DNA of 64,000 nt from Bacteroidota bacterium (GCA_023417785.1 JAEZEH010000062.1:1-64000); one strand, 5' to 3'; shown: positions 1 through 8,843, counted from the stretch's first letter. The notes: a model not told the origin generated them from the letters alone. Numbers and translations: made by a program.

Positions 1-219
1 CCTTCTGACATGGCGGTCGCGGGTTTTAATAATGATCCGCTTTCCAAAGTAATCGAGCCGAATCTCACCACCGTCGACTACCCCGGGCAGGAGATGGGTG
101 AAGTCGCAGCGTCGCTACTGATTCGCAGACTGAATAAAACAGAGGGCACGAGTATGAACTCTATGGTCCTCAAACACCGGCTTATAATCCGGCAATCATC
201 CCTTCGTAAAACAACTTGA
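1..219 (+). CDS. LacI-family transcriptional regulator, C-terminal fragment
   Basis: The reading frame is open from the first base and encodes only the end of the protein. The text PSDMAVAGFNNDPLS followed by LTTVDYPGQEMGEVAASLL is the classic end of the periplasmic-binding-protein-like effector domain of LacI/GalR regulators, where the last strands and the dimer-face helix lie. The DNA-binding half is outside the window. It ends 17 bases before the start of the alpha-glucuronidase gene on the same strand. It may therefore control that gene and sugar-uptake genes upstream. The effector cannot be told from this fragment. Family call is firm; the regulatory link is inference. Confidence 0.85.
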   Translation, partial: PSDMAVAGFNNDPLSKVIEPNLTTVDYPGQEMGEVAASLLIRRLNKTEGTSMNSMVLKHRLIIRQSSLRKTT

Positions 220-236
220 CAATTAACCCCTGAGTT

Positions 237-2399
237 ATGCGGTTTACTATCACTGTAATCCTGGTTTCGCTTTCAATTATATTTCCGGCCGTCGCCGAGG
301 ATGGCTATAACCTCTGGCTGCGATATAAAAAGGTCACAGATCCGGCCCTTATCCAACAATATCAGAAAGACCTCGGTAGTTTTTACGCCGACAACGGTTC
401 AGCTACCGGTCAGATTATCGTCAACGAACTAAAGACCGCATTGGCCGGTCTTCTCGGAACCACTGTTGAGCCAGCTACTTCCGCGGAAAAGGCGGCACTG
501 CTTATTCTTCCTGGAAATAGTCCGTTAATCAGCAACATATCCGGAATCAAAAACAGGCTGGCGAATCTTGGTGACGAAGGTTTTTTGATTACACGTGCTA
601 CCATTAAAGGAAAGAAACACCTGGTGGTTACCGGCAACACGCCAGTCGGAATGTTATATGGCACCTTTCACCTCCTGCGTGAGGTACAAACATATCAAAG
701 CCTGCAAAATGTAGACATCGTCAGCAAACCGCAGATCGATCGCAGAATCCTTAACCATTGGGATAATCTCGACCGAACCGTTGAACGGGGTTATGCCGGG
801 TTTTCGCTGTGGGATTGGCATAAGCTCCCCACGTACATTGATCCGCGCTATCACGACTATGCCCGCGCCAACGCATCCATTGGCATTAATGGAACCGTGG
901 TCACCAATGTGAATGCGAACGCGTTGATTTTAACAGAGCCTTATCTGAAAAAAGTTGAGGCGCTGGCCAATCTATTCAGACCCTACGGAATAAAAATATA
1001 TTTGACAGCGCGGTTCAGTGCACCAATCGAGATTGGCAAACTCCCAACTGCGGATCCGCTCGACCCCGCTGTACGCGATTGGTGGCGCGCCAAAGCTGAC
1101 GAGATCTATAAGCACGTTCCGGACTTCGGTGGTTTTCTCGTAAAAGCAAATTCAGAAGGACAACCTGGTCCACAGAACTACAACCGGTCTCATGCCGATG
1201 GTGCGAATGTACTTGCCGAAGCACTTGCCCCTCATGGGGGCATCGTTATGTGGCGCGCGTTTGTTTACGACGACAAAAACAAAACAGATCGCGTGAAGCA
1301 GGCTTACGACGAATTTGTTCCGCTGGACGGAAAGTTTCTTCCCAATGTTATTGTTCAGGTCAAGAATGGTCCGTTGGATTTTCAGCCCCGCGAACCGTTC
1401 AGTCCGTTGTTTGGCGCAATGCCGAAAACGCCGCTGATGATGGAATTTCAAATAACACAGGAATACCTGGGATTTTCGACCCATCTGGTTTACCTCGCAA
1501 CGATGTTCAAGGAAACGCTGGACAGCGACACACACGTAAAGGGGCCGGGCTCGACCGTGGCGAAAGTTGTAGATGGTTCGCTGCATGGACATTCTCTTAA
1601 CGCCATTGCGGGTGTAGCCAATATCGGAACCGACCGCAACTGGACCGGGCATCATTTTGCCCAGGCGAATTGGTATGCATATGGGCGCCTGGCGTGGGAC
1701 CTGGCGTCGAAAGCGGAGGACATTGCGCAGGAATGGATCGCCATGACATTTACATCCGAGCCGAAGTTCCTCAATCCTGTTCGCGAGGTCATGATGAATT
1801 CGCGCGAAGTAACGGTCAATTACATGACGCCTCTGGGATTGCATCACATCATGGGCTGGAGCCATCACTATGGCCCAGGGCCATGGATAAAGGATAAACA
1901 GCGGGACGACTGGACCTCAGTATATTATCATCAGGCCGATACGGCAGGTATTGGTTTCGATCGTACTGAATCAGGAAGTAACGCGCTGGAACAATATCAT
2001 CCCAAAGTGCAGGAAAAATTCCGCGACCCCAAAACGTGCCCGGAAGAATACCTGCTATGGTTTCATCACGTGCCATGGACATTCAAAACGAAATCCGGCA
2101 GAACGCTTTGGGACGAAATGAGTTTGCGTTATTACAATGCCACGGACGAAGTAGAAAACATGCAACGCCGCTGGCGAACCCTTTCTGCTTATGTGGACCC
2201 CGAACGTTTCCGCCACGTAGATATGCATCTTTCGCTTCAGCATGAAGAAGCCGCTCTATGGCGCGATGCGTGCGTTCTGTACTTCCAACAATTCTCGCGA
2301 ATGCCCATACCGGCCCCGCTGAAAAAGCCACAGCATCCGCTTGAGTATTACGAATCCTTATCATTTCCTTACGCCCCTGGCATAAGACCTGGGTGGTAA
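237..2399 (+). CDS. Secreted alpha-glucuronidase, glycoside hydrolase family 67
   Basis: 720 residues, the usual length for GH67. A Sec signal peptide covers about residues 1-20 (ending FPAVA), so the enzyme acts in the periplasm or outside. GH67 enzymes release 4-O-methyl-glucuronic acid from the non-reducing end of xylo-oligosaccharides. Visible catalytic residues are Glu307 in KANSEGQPGP (general acid) and the Asp381/Glu403 pair in NGPLDFQ and MMEFQITQEYLG (catalytic base pair of the family). The N-terminal 20-150 region is the chitobiase-like domain and the barrel follows. Start is the ATG shortly after the LacI stop; no other start gives a signal peptide. Together with the LacI-type regulator it suggests glucuronoxylan use, but no xylanase is seen in the window. 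Confidence 0.93.
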   Translation: MRFTITVILVSLSIIFPAVAEDGYNLWLRYKKVTDPALIQQYQKDLGSFYADNGSATGQIIVNELKTALAGLLGTTVEPATSAEKAALLILPGNSPLISNISGIKNRLANLGDEGFLITRATIKGKKHLVVTGNTPVGMLYGTFHLLREVQTYQSLQNVDIVSKPQIDRRILNHWDNLDRTVERGYAGFSLWDWHKLPTYIDPRYHDYARANASIGINGTVVTNVNANALILTEPYLKKVEALANLFRPYGIKIYLTARFSAPIEIGKLPTADPLDPAVRDWWRAKADEIYKHVPDFGGFLVKANSEGQPGPQNYNRSHADGANVLAEALAPHGGIVMWRAFVYDDKNKTDRVKQAYDEFVPLDGKFLPNVIVQVKNGPLDFQPREPFSPLFGAMPKTPLMMEFQITQEYLGFSTHLVYLATMFKETLDSDTHVKGPGSTVAKVVDGSLHGHSLNAIAGVANIGTDRNWTGHHFAQANWYAYGRLAWDLASKAEDIAQEWIAMTFTSEPKFLNPVREVMMNSREVTVNYMTPLGLHHIMGWSHHYGPGPWIKDKQRDDWTSVYYHQADTAGIGFDRTESGSNALEQYHPKVQEKFRDPKTCPEEYLLWFHHVPWTFKTKSGRTLWDEMSLRYYNATDEVENMQRRWRTLSAYVDPERFRHVDMHLSLQHEEAALWRDACVLYFQQFSRMPIPAPLKKPQHPLEYYESLSFPYAPGIRPGW

Positions 2400-2551
2400 A
2401 AGCAGAAACTTCTTTTGATTCCGGGATTTTGTGTAGAATTTAAGTCGTCGGAAGGGTAATTCACAATCCGGTAGAAGTTGCCGCCGGCTTGGTATATTTT
2501 TTTTAAGTCGATCAGTACCTGCTTTGCAGTTGCTTCATTAAAAAAATTATT

Positions 2552-5500
2552 ATGTCCAAAAAGCGTGTGGAGTTAGACGACAAGTTGCACTGGTACAAGG
2601 ATGCGGTCATTTACGAACTGCATATCAAAGCTTTTCGCGATGGTAATGGTGATGGTATTGGTGACTTCAAAGGCCTCCTGGAGAAACTCGATTATCTTAA
2701 AGACCTCGGTATCACGGCAATATGGGTACTCCCCTTTTATCCTTCGCCTCAACGTGATGATGGATATGATATCGCCGATTACTATAAAATAAATCCGGCC
2801 TACGGTGATATAAAACAGTTTAGGCACCTGCTTGAAGAAGCGCACGCACGCGATCTTAAAGTGATTACGGAGTTGGTCATAAATCACACTTCCGATCAGC
2901 ACCCGTGGTTTCAACGTGCGCGGCAGGCACCGAAGGGATCGCCTGAAAGGGAATATTATGTGTGGACCGATGATCCGACTCAGTACAGTGACGTACGTAT
3001 AATTTTCCAGGACTTTGAAAGTTCCAACTGGACGTGGGATCCGGTTGCGGGGCAGTACTACTGGCACCGTTTCTTCCATCACCAGCCTGACCTGAATTAC
3101 GACAATCCGCTTGTTCAGGAAGAAGTATTCAAGATTCTGGATTATTGGTGTAAAATGGGGGTAGATGGCTTCCGCCTGGACGCGGTTCCATATCTTTTCG
3201 AACGCGAAGGCACGAATGGTGAAAATCTTCCCGAGACTCATGAATTTCTGAAGAAAGTGCGCCGTCATATTGACGAACATTTTCCGGGTACGTTAATGCT
3301 CGCCGAAGCGAACATGTGGCCCGAAGATTCGGCCGCGTACTTTGGTGATGGAGACGAATGCCATATGAATTATCACTTTCCTGTCATGCCACGTATGTTC
3401 ATGGCGTTGCAAACGGAAGATCGCTATCCTATCACTGATATATTCGATCAGACTCCTGATATTCCGGAAACCTGCCAATGGGCGATCTTCCTGCGAAACC
3501 ACGACGAGCTAACGCTTGAAATGGTAACCGATGAAGAGCGGGACTACATGTACAAGGTGTATGTGAAAGATCCAAAGGCAAAGATCAACCTTGGCATCCG
3601 ACACCGGTTGGCCCCCCTGATGGGAAACAACCGCAAAAAAATTGAACTACTCAACTACCTTTTGTTTTCGCTTCCGGGTACCCCGGTCATTTACTATGGC
3701 GACGAGATCGGCATGGGCGACAACTTTTACCTTGGCGATCGCGACGGCGTGCGCACGCCGATGCAATGGACCGCTGACCGCAATGCGGGATTTTCGTCTG
3801 CCAATCCGCAAAAGCTTTATCTTCCCGTAATTCTTGATCCCGAATATCACTACGAGTCCCTGAACGTCGAATTGCAGTCACAAAGTACTTCGTCATTGCT
3901 TTGGTGGATGAAACGCCTCATCAACAAACGCAAACAGTACAAGGCACTCAGTCGCGGTGATATGAAATTTCTTCATTCGGAAAATCCAAAGATACTTGCG
4001 TTTACCCGTACATATGAAGACGAAACCCTTCTTGTCATCGTCAACCTCTCGCGCTACACGCAGCCGTGTGAGCTCGATCTCGAAGAATATCATGGGTACA
4101 TTCCTGTGGAGGTTTTCAGCCGGAACAAGTTTCCATCTGTAAAGGAAGGGGCGCCTTATTTCTTTACCCTTGGTGCTCATGACTGTCTTTGGTTCGTACT
4201 AGAAAAAACGGCCCATCGAATTGAACACCAGAAGAGCCTGCCATTAATCAAACTCGAAACTTGGGGTAATCTGCTCGACTCCGCAACGATCCACCTACTG
4301 GAGCGTAAAATTCTCGAAGATTACTTTTTACGGATGCGCTGGTTTGGCGGCAAGGGACGCGGTATCGAAGATCTTCAAATTACTGGTAAAGTAAGACTGA
4401 GTGATCAGGAATTCAGTCCCGTGATTTTCCTGATCGAGGTTCGCTACGATAGTGGGTTACCAGAAACATACCAGTTACCTGTGGCATTCGGAACTGATAA
4501 CTTCAGTCAGAAACTGATTGACAGCTGCCCACAATCCGTTATCGCCCGTCTTCAGATCGGCGACCTTGAAGGAATTCTTTACGACGGAATCTATGGCCTG
4601 GAACTACAGGAAGAGATTTTGCTCAAAATGGGTAGCGACCATGTCATTCCATTGGACGGTTCAGAAATCGTGTATTATGGGAATGAGTTATTGAAGAACT
4701 ACATCAGTGAACAGGATCGCATCCGGCCGCGTGTGCTTTCCGGGGAGCAAAGCAATACGTCGATCATATACGACAACCGCTTTTTCCTGAAGATCTTCAG
4801 AAAGGTAGATCGCTCCATTAACCCGGATCTTGAACTGACGCGCTTCCTGTCGGAACGCGCCCATTTCAAGAATATCCCGGCGTTCGTCGGTGCTATCGAA
4901 TGGCGATATGAAAATGATGGAATGGTCCTGGGACTACTTCAGGAAATGGTGGAGGCAAGCGGTGACGCATGGACGTACATGCTCGAGCGTCTTGACACCT
5001 TCAACGAAAACATTCTGGCTCAACCTGAAATTACGCTGCCGCCTATGCCAATGCGCGGCACGCTGATCGACCCGGTTGAGTACGAAAAGATACCCGAAAG
5101 CATCAAAATGCTCATTGAAGCGCCGGTGGCCGAACAGGCTTTTTTACTGGGCGTCAGAACTGGTGAAATGCACAAGTTGCTGGCCACAGGCAAGGAGGCT
5201 GACTTTGCACCTGAACCATATTCCCTACATTATCAGCGGTCGCTGTTTGCAGGCCTCCAGACGTTGGTACGGAGCACGTTTCAGAGCCAGGCGAGGAATA
5301 TGCATCGCCTCACCGGTGAAACGAAGGAAGATGCAGAGGGAATCATGAATAGAAAGGACGAGATCCTGAATGTTTTTCGACGGATTTACGATCACAAAAT
5401 CGACGTGGTGAAAATCCGTATTCATGGCGACTATCATCTTGGTCAGGTCTTGTATACGGGAAAAGACTATGTAATTACCGATTTTGAAGGGGAACCTGCA

Positions 5501-5902
5501 CGGAGTTTCAGCGAAAGACGCCTGAAGCGCTCACCCTTGCGGGACGTGGCTGGCATGATCCGGTCCTTCCATTATGCAGCTTACGGAAGTTTGTTTCTCG
5601 ACAATCAGATCCGGCAAGAGGATTATCCGAAGCTGATGCCTTTCGTTGAACAATGGTATCATTATATGAGCGGTTTCTTCATGGAGGCATACCTGGAAAC
5701 AGTCAAGGGAAGTTCATTCATTCCAAAGGAAAAAGGCGATCTGGAAATCCTTATGACCACGTTCTTATTGGAAAAGGCCGTTTACGAGCTAAACTACGAG
5801 CTGAACAACCGGCCTGACTGGGTGATTATCCCCTTACGGGGAATCAAGGATATTCTGGAGGGAATCAAAGCGAAGCCTCCGGCCACAAAGGTTTTGGTCT
5901 GA
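2552..5902 (+). CDS. treS: Trehalose synthase / maltokinase fusion (TreS-Mak)
   Basis: 1116 residues. The N-terminal ~560 form a GH13 (subfamily 16 type) maltose alpha-D-glucosyltransferase that interconverts trehalose and maltose. The nucleophile is Asp210 in GFRLDAVPY, the acid Glu252 in LAEANMW and the stabiliser Asp318 in RNHDE. The C-terminal half from about residue 595 (WFGGKGR) is a maltokinase of the aminoglycoside-phosphotransferase fold. It has the catalytic HGDYHLGQ near 958 and metal-binding ITDFEGEP near 974. It would convert maltose to maltose-1-phosphate, the donor for GlgE. The fused form is common in bacteria. GlgE and the branching enzyme are not in this window. A clear terminator follows the stop, so it is probably transcribed alone. 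Confidence 0.95.
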   Translation: MSKKRVELDDKLHWYKDAVIYELHIKAFRDGNGDGIGDFKGLLEKLDYLKDLGITAIWVLPFYPSPQRDDGYDIADYYKINPAYGDIKQFRHLLEEAHARDLKVITELVINHTSDQHPWFQRARQAPKGSPEREYYVWTDDPTQYSDVRIIFQDFESSNWTWDPVAGQYYWHRFFHHQPDLNYDNPLVQEEVFKILDYWCKMGVDGFRLDAVPYLFEREGTNGENLPETHEFLKKVRRHIDEHFPGTLMLAEANMWPEDSAAYFGDGDECHMNYHFPVMPRMFMALQTEDRYPITDIFDQTPDIPETCQWAIFLRNHDELTLEMVTDEERDYMYKVYVKDPKAKINLGIRHRLAPLMGNNRKKIELLNYLLFSLPGTPVIYYGDEIGMGDNFYLGDRDGVRTPMQWTADRNAGFSSANPQKLYLPVILDPEYHYESLNVELQSQSTSSLLWWMKRLINKRKQYKALSRGDMKFLHSENPKILAFTRTYEDETLLVIVNLSRYTQPCELDLEEYHGYIPVEVFSRNKFPSVKEGAPYFFTLGAHDCLWFVLEKTAHRIEHQKSLPLIKLETWGNLLDSATIHLLERKILEDYFLRMRWFGGKGRGIEDLQITGKVRLSDQEFSPVIFLIEVRYDSGLPETYQLPVAFGTDNFSQKLIDSCPQSVIARLQIGDLEGILYDGIYGLELQEEILLKMGSDHVIPLDGSEIVYYGNELLKNYISEQDRIRPRVLSGEQSNTSIIYDNRFFLKIFRKVDRSINPDLELTRFLSERAHFKNIPAFVGAIEWRYENDGMVLGLLQEMVEASGDAWTYMLERLDTFNENILAQPEITLPPMPMRGTLIDPVEYEKIPESIKMLIEAPVAEQAFLLGVRTGEMHKLLATGKEADFAPEPYSLHYQRSLFAGLQTLVRSTFQSQARNMHRLTGETKEDAEGIMNRKDEILNVFRRIYDHKIDVVKIRIHGDYHLGQVLYTGKDYVITDFEGEPARSFSERRLKRSPLRDVAGMIRSFHYAAYGSLFLDNQIRQEDYPKLMPFVEQWYHYMSGFFMEAYLETVKGSSFIPKEKGDLEILMTTFLLEKAVYELNYELNNRPDWVIIPLRGIKDILEGIKAKPPATKVLV

Positions 5903-5912
5903 GAATCGCCAG

Positions 5913-5946
5913 AAACAACGCCCGGGCTACTCCGGACGTTGTTTTT
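5913..5946 (+). terminator. Intrinsic terminator after the TreS-Mak gene
   Basis: AAACAACG at 5913-5920 pairs with CGTTGTTT at 5937-5944, and an inner CCGG/CCGG pair extends the stem. A T-run follows directly. It lies 10 bases after the stop codon, so it ends the treS transcript. Confidence 0.8.
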
Positions 5947-6103
5947 GTAGTGCGCAAATCTCAAAATATATTTTTTGATGGTTAAACGTTTTTGGGATCT
6001 CTGCCGTTAAGTACCTGATGACGGACGTTATCAGCTACAGCGGTAAATCAATTGTCCATTGGTGAAGCTGTCGCTTATGTTCCATTTAAAGAAAGGAGGT
6101 ACC

Positions 6104-6169
6104 ATGTCTAATCCCAAGCAAGTTTTATCAACAAATTGTAAACTAACTATTGCCACAGGTGTTTGGTGA
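6104..6169 (+). CDS. Possible 21-residue leader peptide or small protein
   Basis: An ATG is preceded by AAAGGAGGT with four bases between, a near-perfect ribosome binding site. That is unusual in Bacteroidota, where most genes lack one. The ORF reads MSNPKQVLSTNC and ends TGVW before TGA. It overlaps the 5' arm and first hairpin of the candidate structured RNA, so ribosome movement could alter the fold. No family is recognised, and the ORF may be fortuitous. Confidence 0.3.
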   Translation: MSNPKQVLSTNCKLTIATGVW

Positions 6170-6229
6170 ATAGAGGGTTGGTTAACCTCGTGAAGATTTT
6201 AGTTTACTGATAAAATTTAATGAGGATTC

Positions 6230-6263
6230 AAAAGTCCGGTATGGTTCGCCAGCCGGACTTTTT
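6230..6263 (+). terminator. Intrinsic terminator ending the structured RNA candidate
   Basis: AAAAGTCCGG at 6230-6239 is the exact reverse complement of CCGGACTTTT at 6253-6262, a 10-bp stem with a 13-base loop and a T-rich 3' arm. No annotated gene ends nearby, which argues for an independent short transcript. Confidence 0.85.
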
Positions 6264-6504
6264 CATTCCCATGTAACAGGATTTGGTCCGTGACAAAAGT
6301 CTTGGGCCGGTTGACCTATGTCATTTATTTAGCTGGAAGGCCCACATATCTTCGTATCAACATAATTAAAGCAAAGGGATTGAGAAAAGCATAACACAAA
6401 GAACAAAACAAGGATGTTAGACGGACTCCTCTTCTTTCCATTACAGCATACAAACTGGTCTTAGTTCCTGCGATTTACTTATGGTCTTTTATAACAAGCA
6501 ATTT

Positions 6505-6570
6505 CGATACTATACGCAGAAGGATGGATAGTATCGCAACAGAAAGCGGAATTCTCATTCCGCTTTTTTT
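6505..6570 (+). ncRNA. Hairpin plus terminator, possible 3' end of a second small RNA
   Basis: CGATACTAT at 6505-6513 pairs perfectly with ATAGTATCG at 6528-6536 around a 14-base loop. Seven bases later comes a complete intrinsic terminator. The 5' end cannot be placed; the stretch 6264-6504 holds no convincing ORF. It could equally be the leader of the membrane-protein gene that starts 95 bases downstream, with the terminator acting as an attenuator. Confidence 0.4.
6544..6570 (+). terminator. Intrinsic terminator upstream of the membrane-protein gene
   Basis: AAGCGGAAT at 6544-6552 pairs with ATTCCGCTT at 6557-6565 around a four-base loop, followed by an eight-base T-run. A textbook terminator with no coding sequence ending close to it. 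Confidence 0.85.
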
Positions 6571-6664
6571 ATGAGAAAAATCATCCGTTTTCCACCAAAT
6601 GTCAGGTCTAATTGTTCTCCCTGTAAACCTGCGTTACGTTTGATAAAACAGAACATCTTTAGTT

Positions 6665-7087
6665 ATGACAATATCGCTCTCCCCTGCTACGAAATACATG
6701 CTGGCCTGGCTACCCCTTCCGGGCATCGCCATATTTAATGGAATCCTCCGTGAACTTACTTACAGTCACATAGCGGGGGAACAGCTTGCTCAGCAGATTT
6801 CGTCGGTTCTCCTGAGTATGCTTATCATGCTTTATGTTGTCCTGCTGAATTCTCATGTCCAACTCAAAAGCCTCAGGCAAACACTTTTTATTAGTACTGC
6901 CTGGCTACTTCTGACCGTATGTTTCGAAGTTGGGTTAGGATTAGCCACAGGAGTATCCATTCATGAACAGCTCGAGAGTTACAATGTTTTCCGAGGCAAT
7001 TTCTGGCCGCTCGTACTGCTTTCTGTATTCCTCTCCCCCATCCTTTTTCGCAGACACAGCATTTCGAGGCATGTTCACAGCGCGTAG
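6665..7087 (+). CDS. Hypothetical integral membrane protein, four predicted TM helices
   Basis: 140 residues, not recognised. Hydrophobic segments lie at about residues 12-28, 42-60, 72-95 and 112-128, with a basic His-rich tail. There are no obvious catalytic motifs. The gene lies downstream of the non-coding region with two terminators and 126 bases before the receiver-CRP regulator on the same strand. Coding potential is supported by an ATG start, coherent hydrophobic pattern and lack of competing frames. Function unknown. Confidence 0.65.
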   Translation: MTISLSPATKYMLAWLPLPGIAIFNGILRELTYSHIAGEQLAQQISSVLLSMLIMLYVVLLNSHVQLKSLRQTLFISTAWLLLTVCFEVGLGLATGVSIHEQLESYNVFRGNFWPLVLLSVFLSPILFRRHSISRHVHSA

Positions 7088-7213
7088 TTGGGGTATGACA
7101 AAGATCATTTCCCGAAACTGAGCATCCTCATAAACCAGCCTGACATCCCTGTATACCTTTAGAAAGTTTAGGAGGCCAAATGAAAACGAACTGTTTTCGA
7201 ACTGGAAAAAAAT

Positions 7214-8296
7214 ATGCAAACAACCTTGTCACAAAGTAATTCACCAAAGATTTTGTTAATTGAAGATAATCTCGAAATGGCTGAAAACATTACCAGCATT
7301 CTCGAGCTAGCCAACTACGATGTATTGTATGCCAATAATGGCAAACAGGGGGTTGCAGTCGCTCAGGAGTCGCAGCCTGACCTGATATTGTGCGATATAA
7401 TGATGCCGGAACTCGACGGTTATGGCGTACTGCATATACTGAATCACGACCCGGACACAGCCAACATTCCGTTTGTTTTTCTCAGTGCGAAAGCTGATAA
7501 AAACGAAGTTCGCGAGGGAATGAATCTGGGGGCCGACGACTATATTACCAAGCCTTTCGACAGTACAGATCTGCTAAAAGTAATCGAGATTCGTCTTAAG
7601 AAAAATGAAACATTGAAAACCAGCTACGGATCCAATGATTTTAATTTGACCAGTCTGTTCAGCGAAACGAAAGAGCTGAAAGAACTTGAAAAACTTTACG
7701 CGAACCGACCCGTTCGAAATTACCGCAAGAAAGAGTTTCTTTTTATGGAAGGTCAGACACCCACTGATCTATATTTCATTCGCAAAGGTGAAGTAAAGAG
7801 TTACAAGGTGAACTATGACGGAAAAGAACTGATCACCAGTATCCATAATAGCGGCGATTTCCTGGGATATGTAGCTCTGTTGGAAGAACGGACTTACAAC
7901 GAAAACGCCGAAGTTCTTGAGGACGCTGAAATAATGATGATTCCGAAACAAGAGTTCTTGAATGTTGTTTATTCCAGCAAGGATATGGCCCGTAGGTTTA
8001 TCAAACTTGTTTCACACCAACTGGCAGAAGCTGAAGACCGGCTGCTGAACCTGGCCTATCAATCGGTCAGACAGCGGGTAGCCGACGCGTTGCTCAAACT
8101 CAACGCCCAAATGATTGCATTTCACAAAACGTCAATAATTTCAATTTGCCGGAAGGACATATCGAATATAGTTGGCACGGCCACTGAATCCCTGAATCGT
8201 ACGCTGGCTGATTTTAAAGATGAGGGCCTTATCGAAATCAACGAACATGGTATCCGAATAATGAACCAGCCAAAGCTGGAGCGTTTGCTACACTAG
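7214..8296 (+). CDS. Receiver-CRP/FNR fusion transcriptional regulator
   Basis: 360 residues in three domains. Residues ~12-128 are a CheY-like receiver with acidic pair Glu17/Asp18, phosphoacceptor Asp61 (LILCDIMMPELDG), Ser91 and Lys113 (ITKPF). Residues ~150-265 are a cyclic-nucleotide-binding fold (MEGQTPTDLYFIRKGEVK, SGDFLGYVALLEE). Residues ~275-355 are a Crp-type winged helix (SICRKDISNIVGTATESLN). It can thus combine phosphorylation by a histidine kinase with ligand sensing before binding DNA. The arginine that contacts cAMP phosphate in CRP is not evident, so the ligand may be absent or different. No kinase is adjacent. The architecture call is firm; signal and targets are unknown. 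Confidence 0.9.
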   Translation: MQTTLSQSNSPKILLIEDNLEMAENITSILELANYDVLYANNGKQGVAVAQESQPDLILCDIMMPELDGYGVLHILNHDPDTANIPFVFLSAKADKNEVREGMNLGADDYITKPFDSTDLLKVIEIRLKKNETLKTSYGSNDFNLTSLFSETKELKELEKLYANRPVRNYRKKEFLFMEGQTPTDLYFIRKGEVKSYKVNYDGKELITSIHNSGDFLGYVALLEERTYNENAEVLEDAEIMMIPKQEFLNVVYSSKDMARRFIKLVSHQLAEAEDRLLNLAYQSVRQRVADALLKLNAQMIAFHKTSIISICRKDISNIVGTATESLNRTLADFKDEGLIEINEHGIRIMNQPKLERLLH

Positions 8297-8555
8297 GGGC
8301 TTCCCGGAACGAGTTTCCGTTCAGATGAGTCGTCCGATCCGGATTTGGCTTTGATATGCCCCGGTAGTATCTTGGGCCAAGGAATTCAGCAGATTTCACC
8401 TTTATGAAAATCAATCCATTGAAGTCATCCAGAGGCGGCCCCAATTACCAGGTAAGATTCTGGATGGCAGCTGCTTTTGTAACTCCTTCGTGTTACGATA
8501 CTTGTTAATTGCAGGTTCACAATTCTTTGTATTAGGAGACGATAATTTATTTCCA

Positions 8556-8843
8556 ATGAAGATCATCATTCACACACCCGACTTTAAAGCTGACCAGACA
8601 CTTCTGGATTTCGTAGACGAGAAAGTAACCAAATTAACGCGATTCTTTGAAGATATTCATGATGCCACGGTAACCCTGAAGATCGACAACTCGGACACCC
8701 GTGACAACAAAGTGTGTGAAATCCGGTTGGGTATTCCGGGCAACGACCTTTTCGCGTCGCGCCAGTGCAAGACCTTTGAAGAAGCAACCGCCAAGGCCGC
8801 AGACGCACTGCGGTCGCAAATTGCTACCCGGAAAAGTCTCTGA
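8556..8843 (+). CDS. hpf: Ribosome hibernation promoting factor, short form
   Basis: 95 residues from the ATG giving MKIIIHTPDFKADQ. An upstream in-frame start would add 22 residues foreign to the family, so it was not used. The protein is a single HPF/YfiA (RaiA) domain. Its beta-alpha-beta core contains the typical FVDEKVTKLTRFFEDI and the C-terminal FEEATAKAADALRSQI helix. It lacks the C-terminal dimerisation domain of long HPF, so it is the short type. It binds the 30S decoding region to silence ribosomes in stationary phase. It follows the receiver-CRP gene by about 260 bases and is convergent with the lipoprotein gene downstream. Confidence 0.88.
   Translation: MKIIIHTPDFKADQTLLDFVDEKVTKLTRFFEDIHDATVTLKIDNSDTRDNKVCEIRLGIPGNDLFASRQCKTFEEATAKAADALRSQIATRKSL

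Larger units (their letters stand above)
6092..6263 (+). ncRNA. Candidate structured RNA with terminal intrinsic terminator
   Basis: No protein gene of normal size fits here. GTAAACTAA at 6138-6146 is the exact reverse complement of TTAGTTTAC at 6199-6207. Inside this 9-bp stem are two further helices. One is CTATT plus CCA at 6147-6156 with TGG plus AATAG at 6164-6173. The other is GAG-GTT near 6173-6179 with AACCTC at 6184-6189. The layout is therefore a three-way junction. A strong intrinsic terminator follows. Upstream there is a weak Bacteroidota-like promoter match (TTG at 6052, TATGTTCC at 6076). It could be a small regulatory RNA, a riboswitch-like leader, or a leader peptide with attenuator. 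Transcription is not shown by sequence alone. Confidence 0.45.

Noticed and set aside
1152..1868. 238-codon minus-strand ORF
   Set aside because: Antisense to the GH67 catalytic region; no family resemblance and biased shadow composition.
2573..3280. 235-codon minus-strand ORF
   Set aside because: Antisense to the catalytic GH13 domain of the TreS fusion; no recognisable motif.
6414..6464. 16-codon ORF in the second non-coding unit
   Set aside because: No strong ribosome binding site and no pattern; probably chance.
8404..8508. 34-codon ORF starting MKINPLKSS before hpf
   Set aside because: No ribosome binding site, no family and only intergenic context; too short to support.
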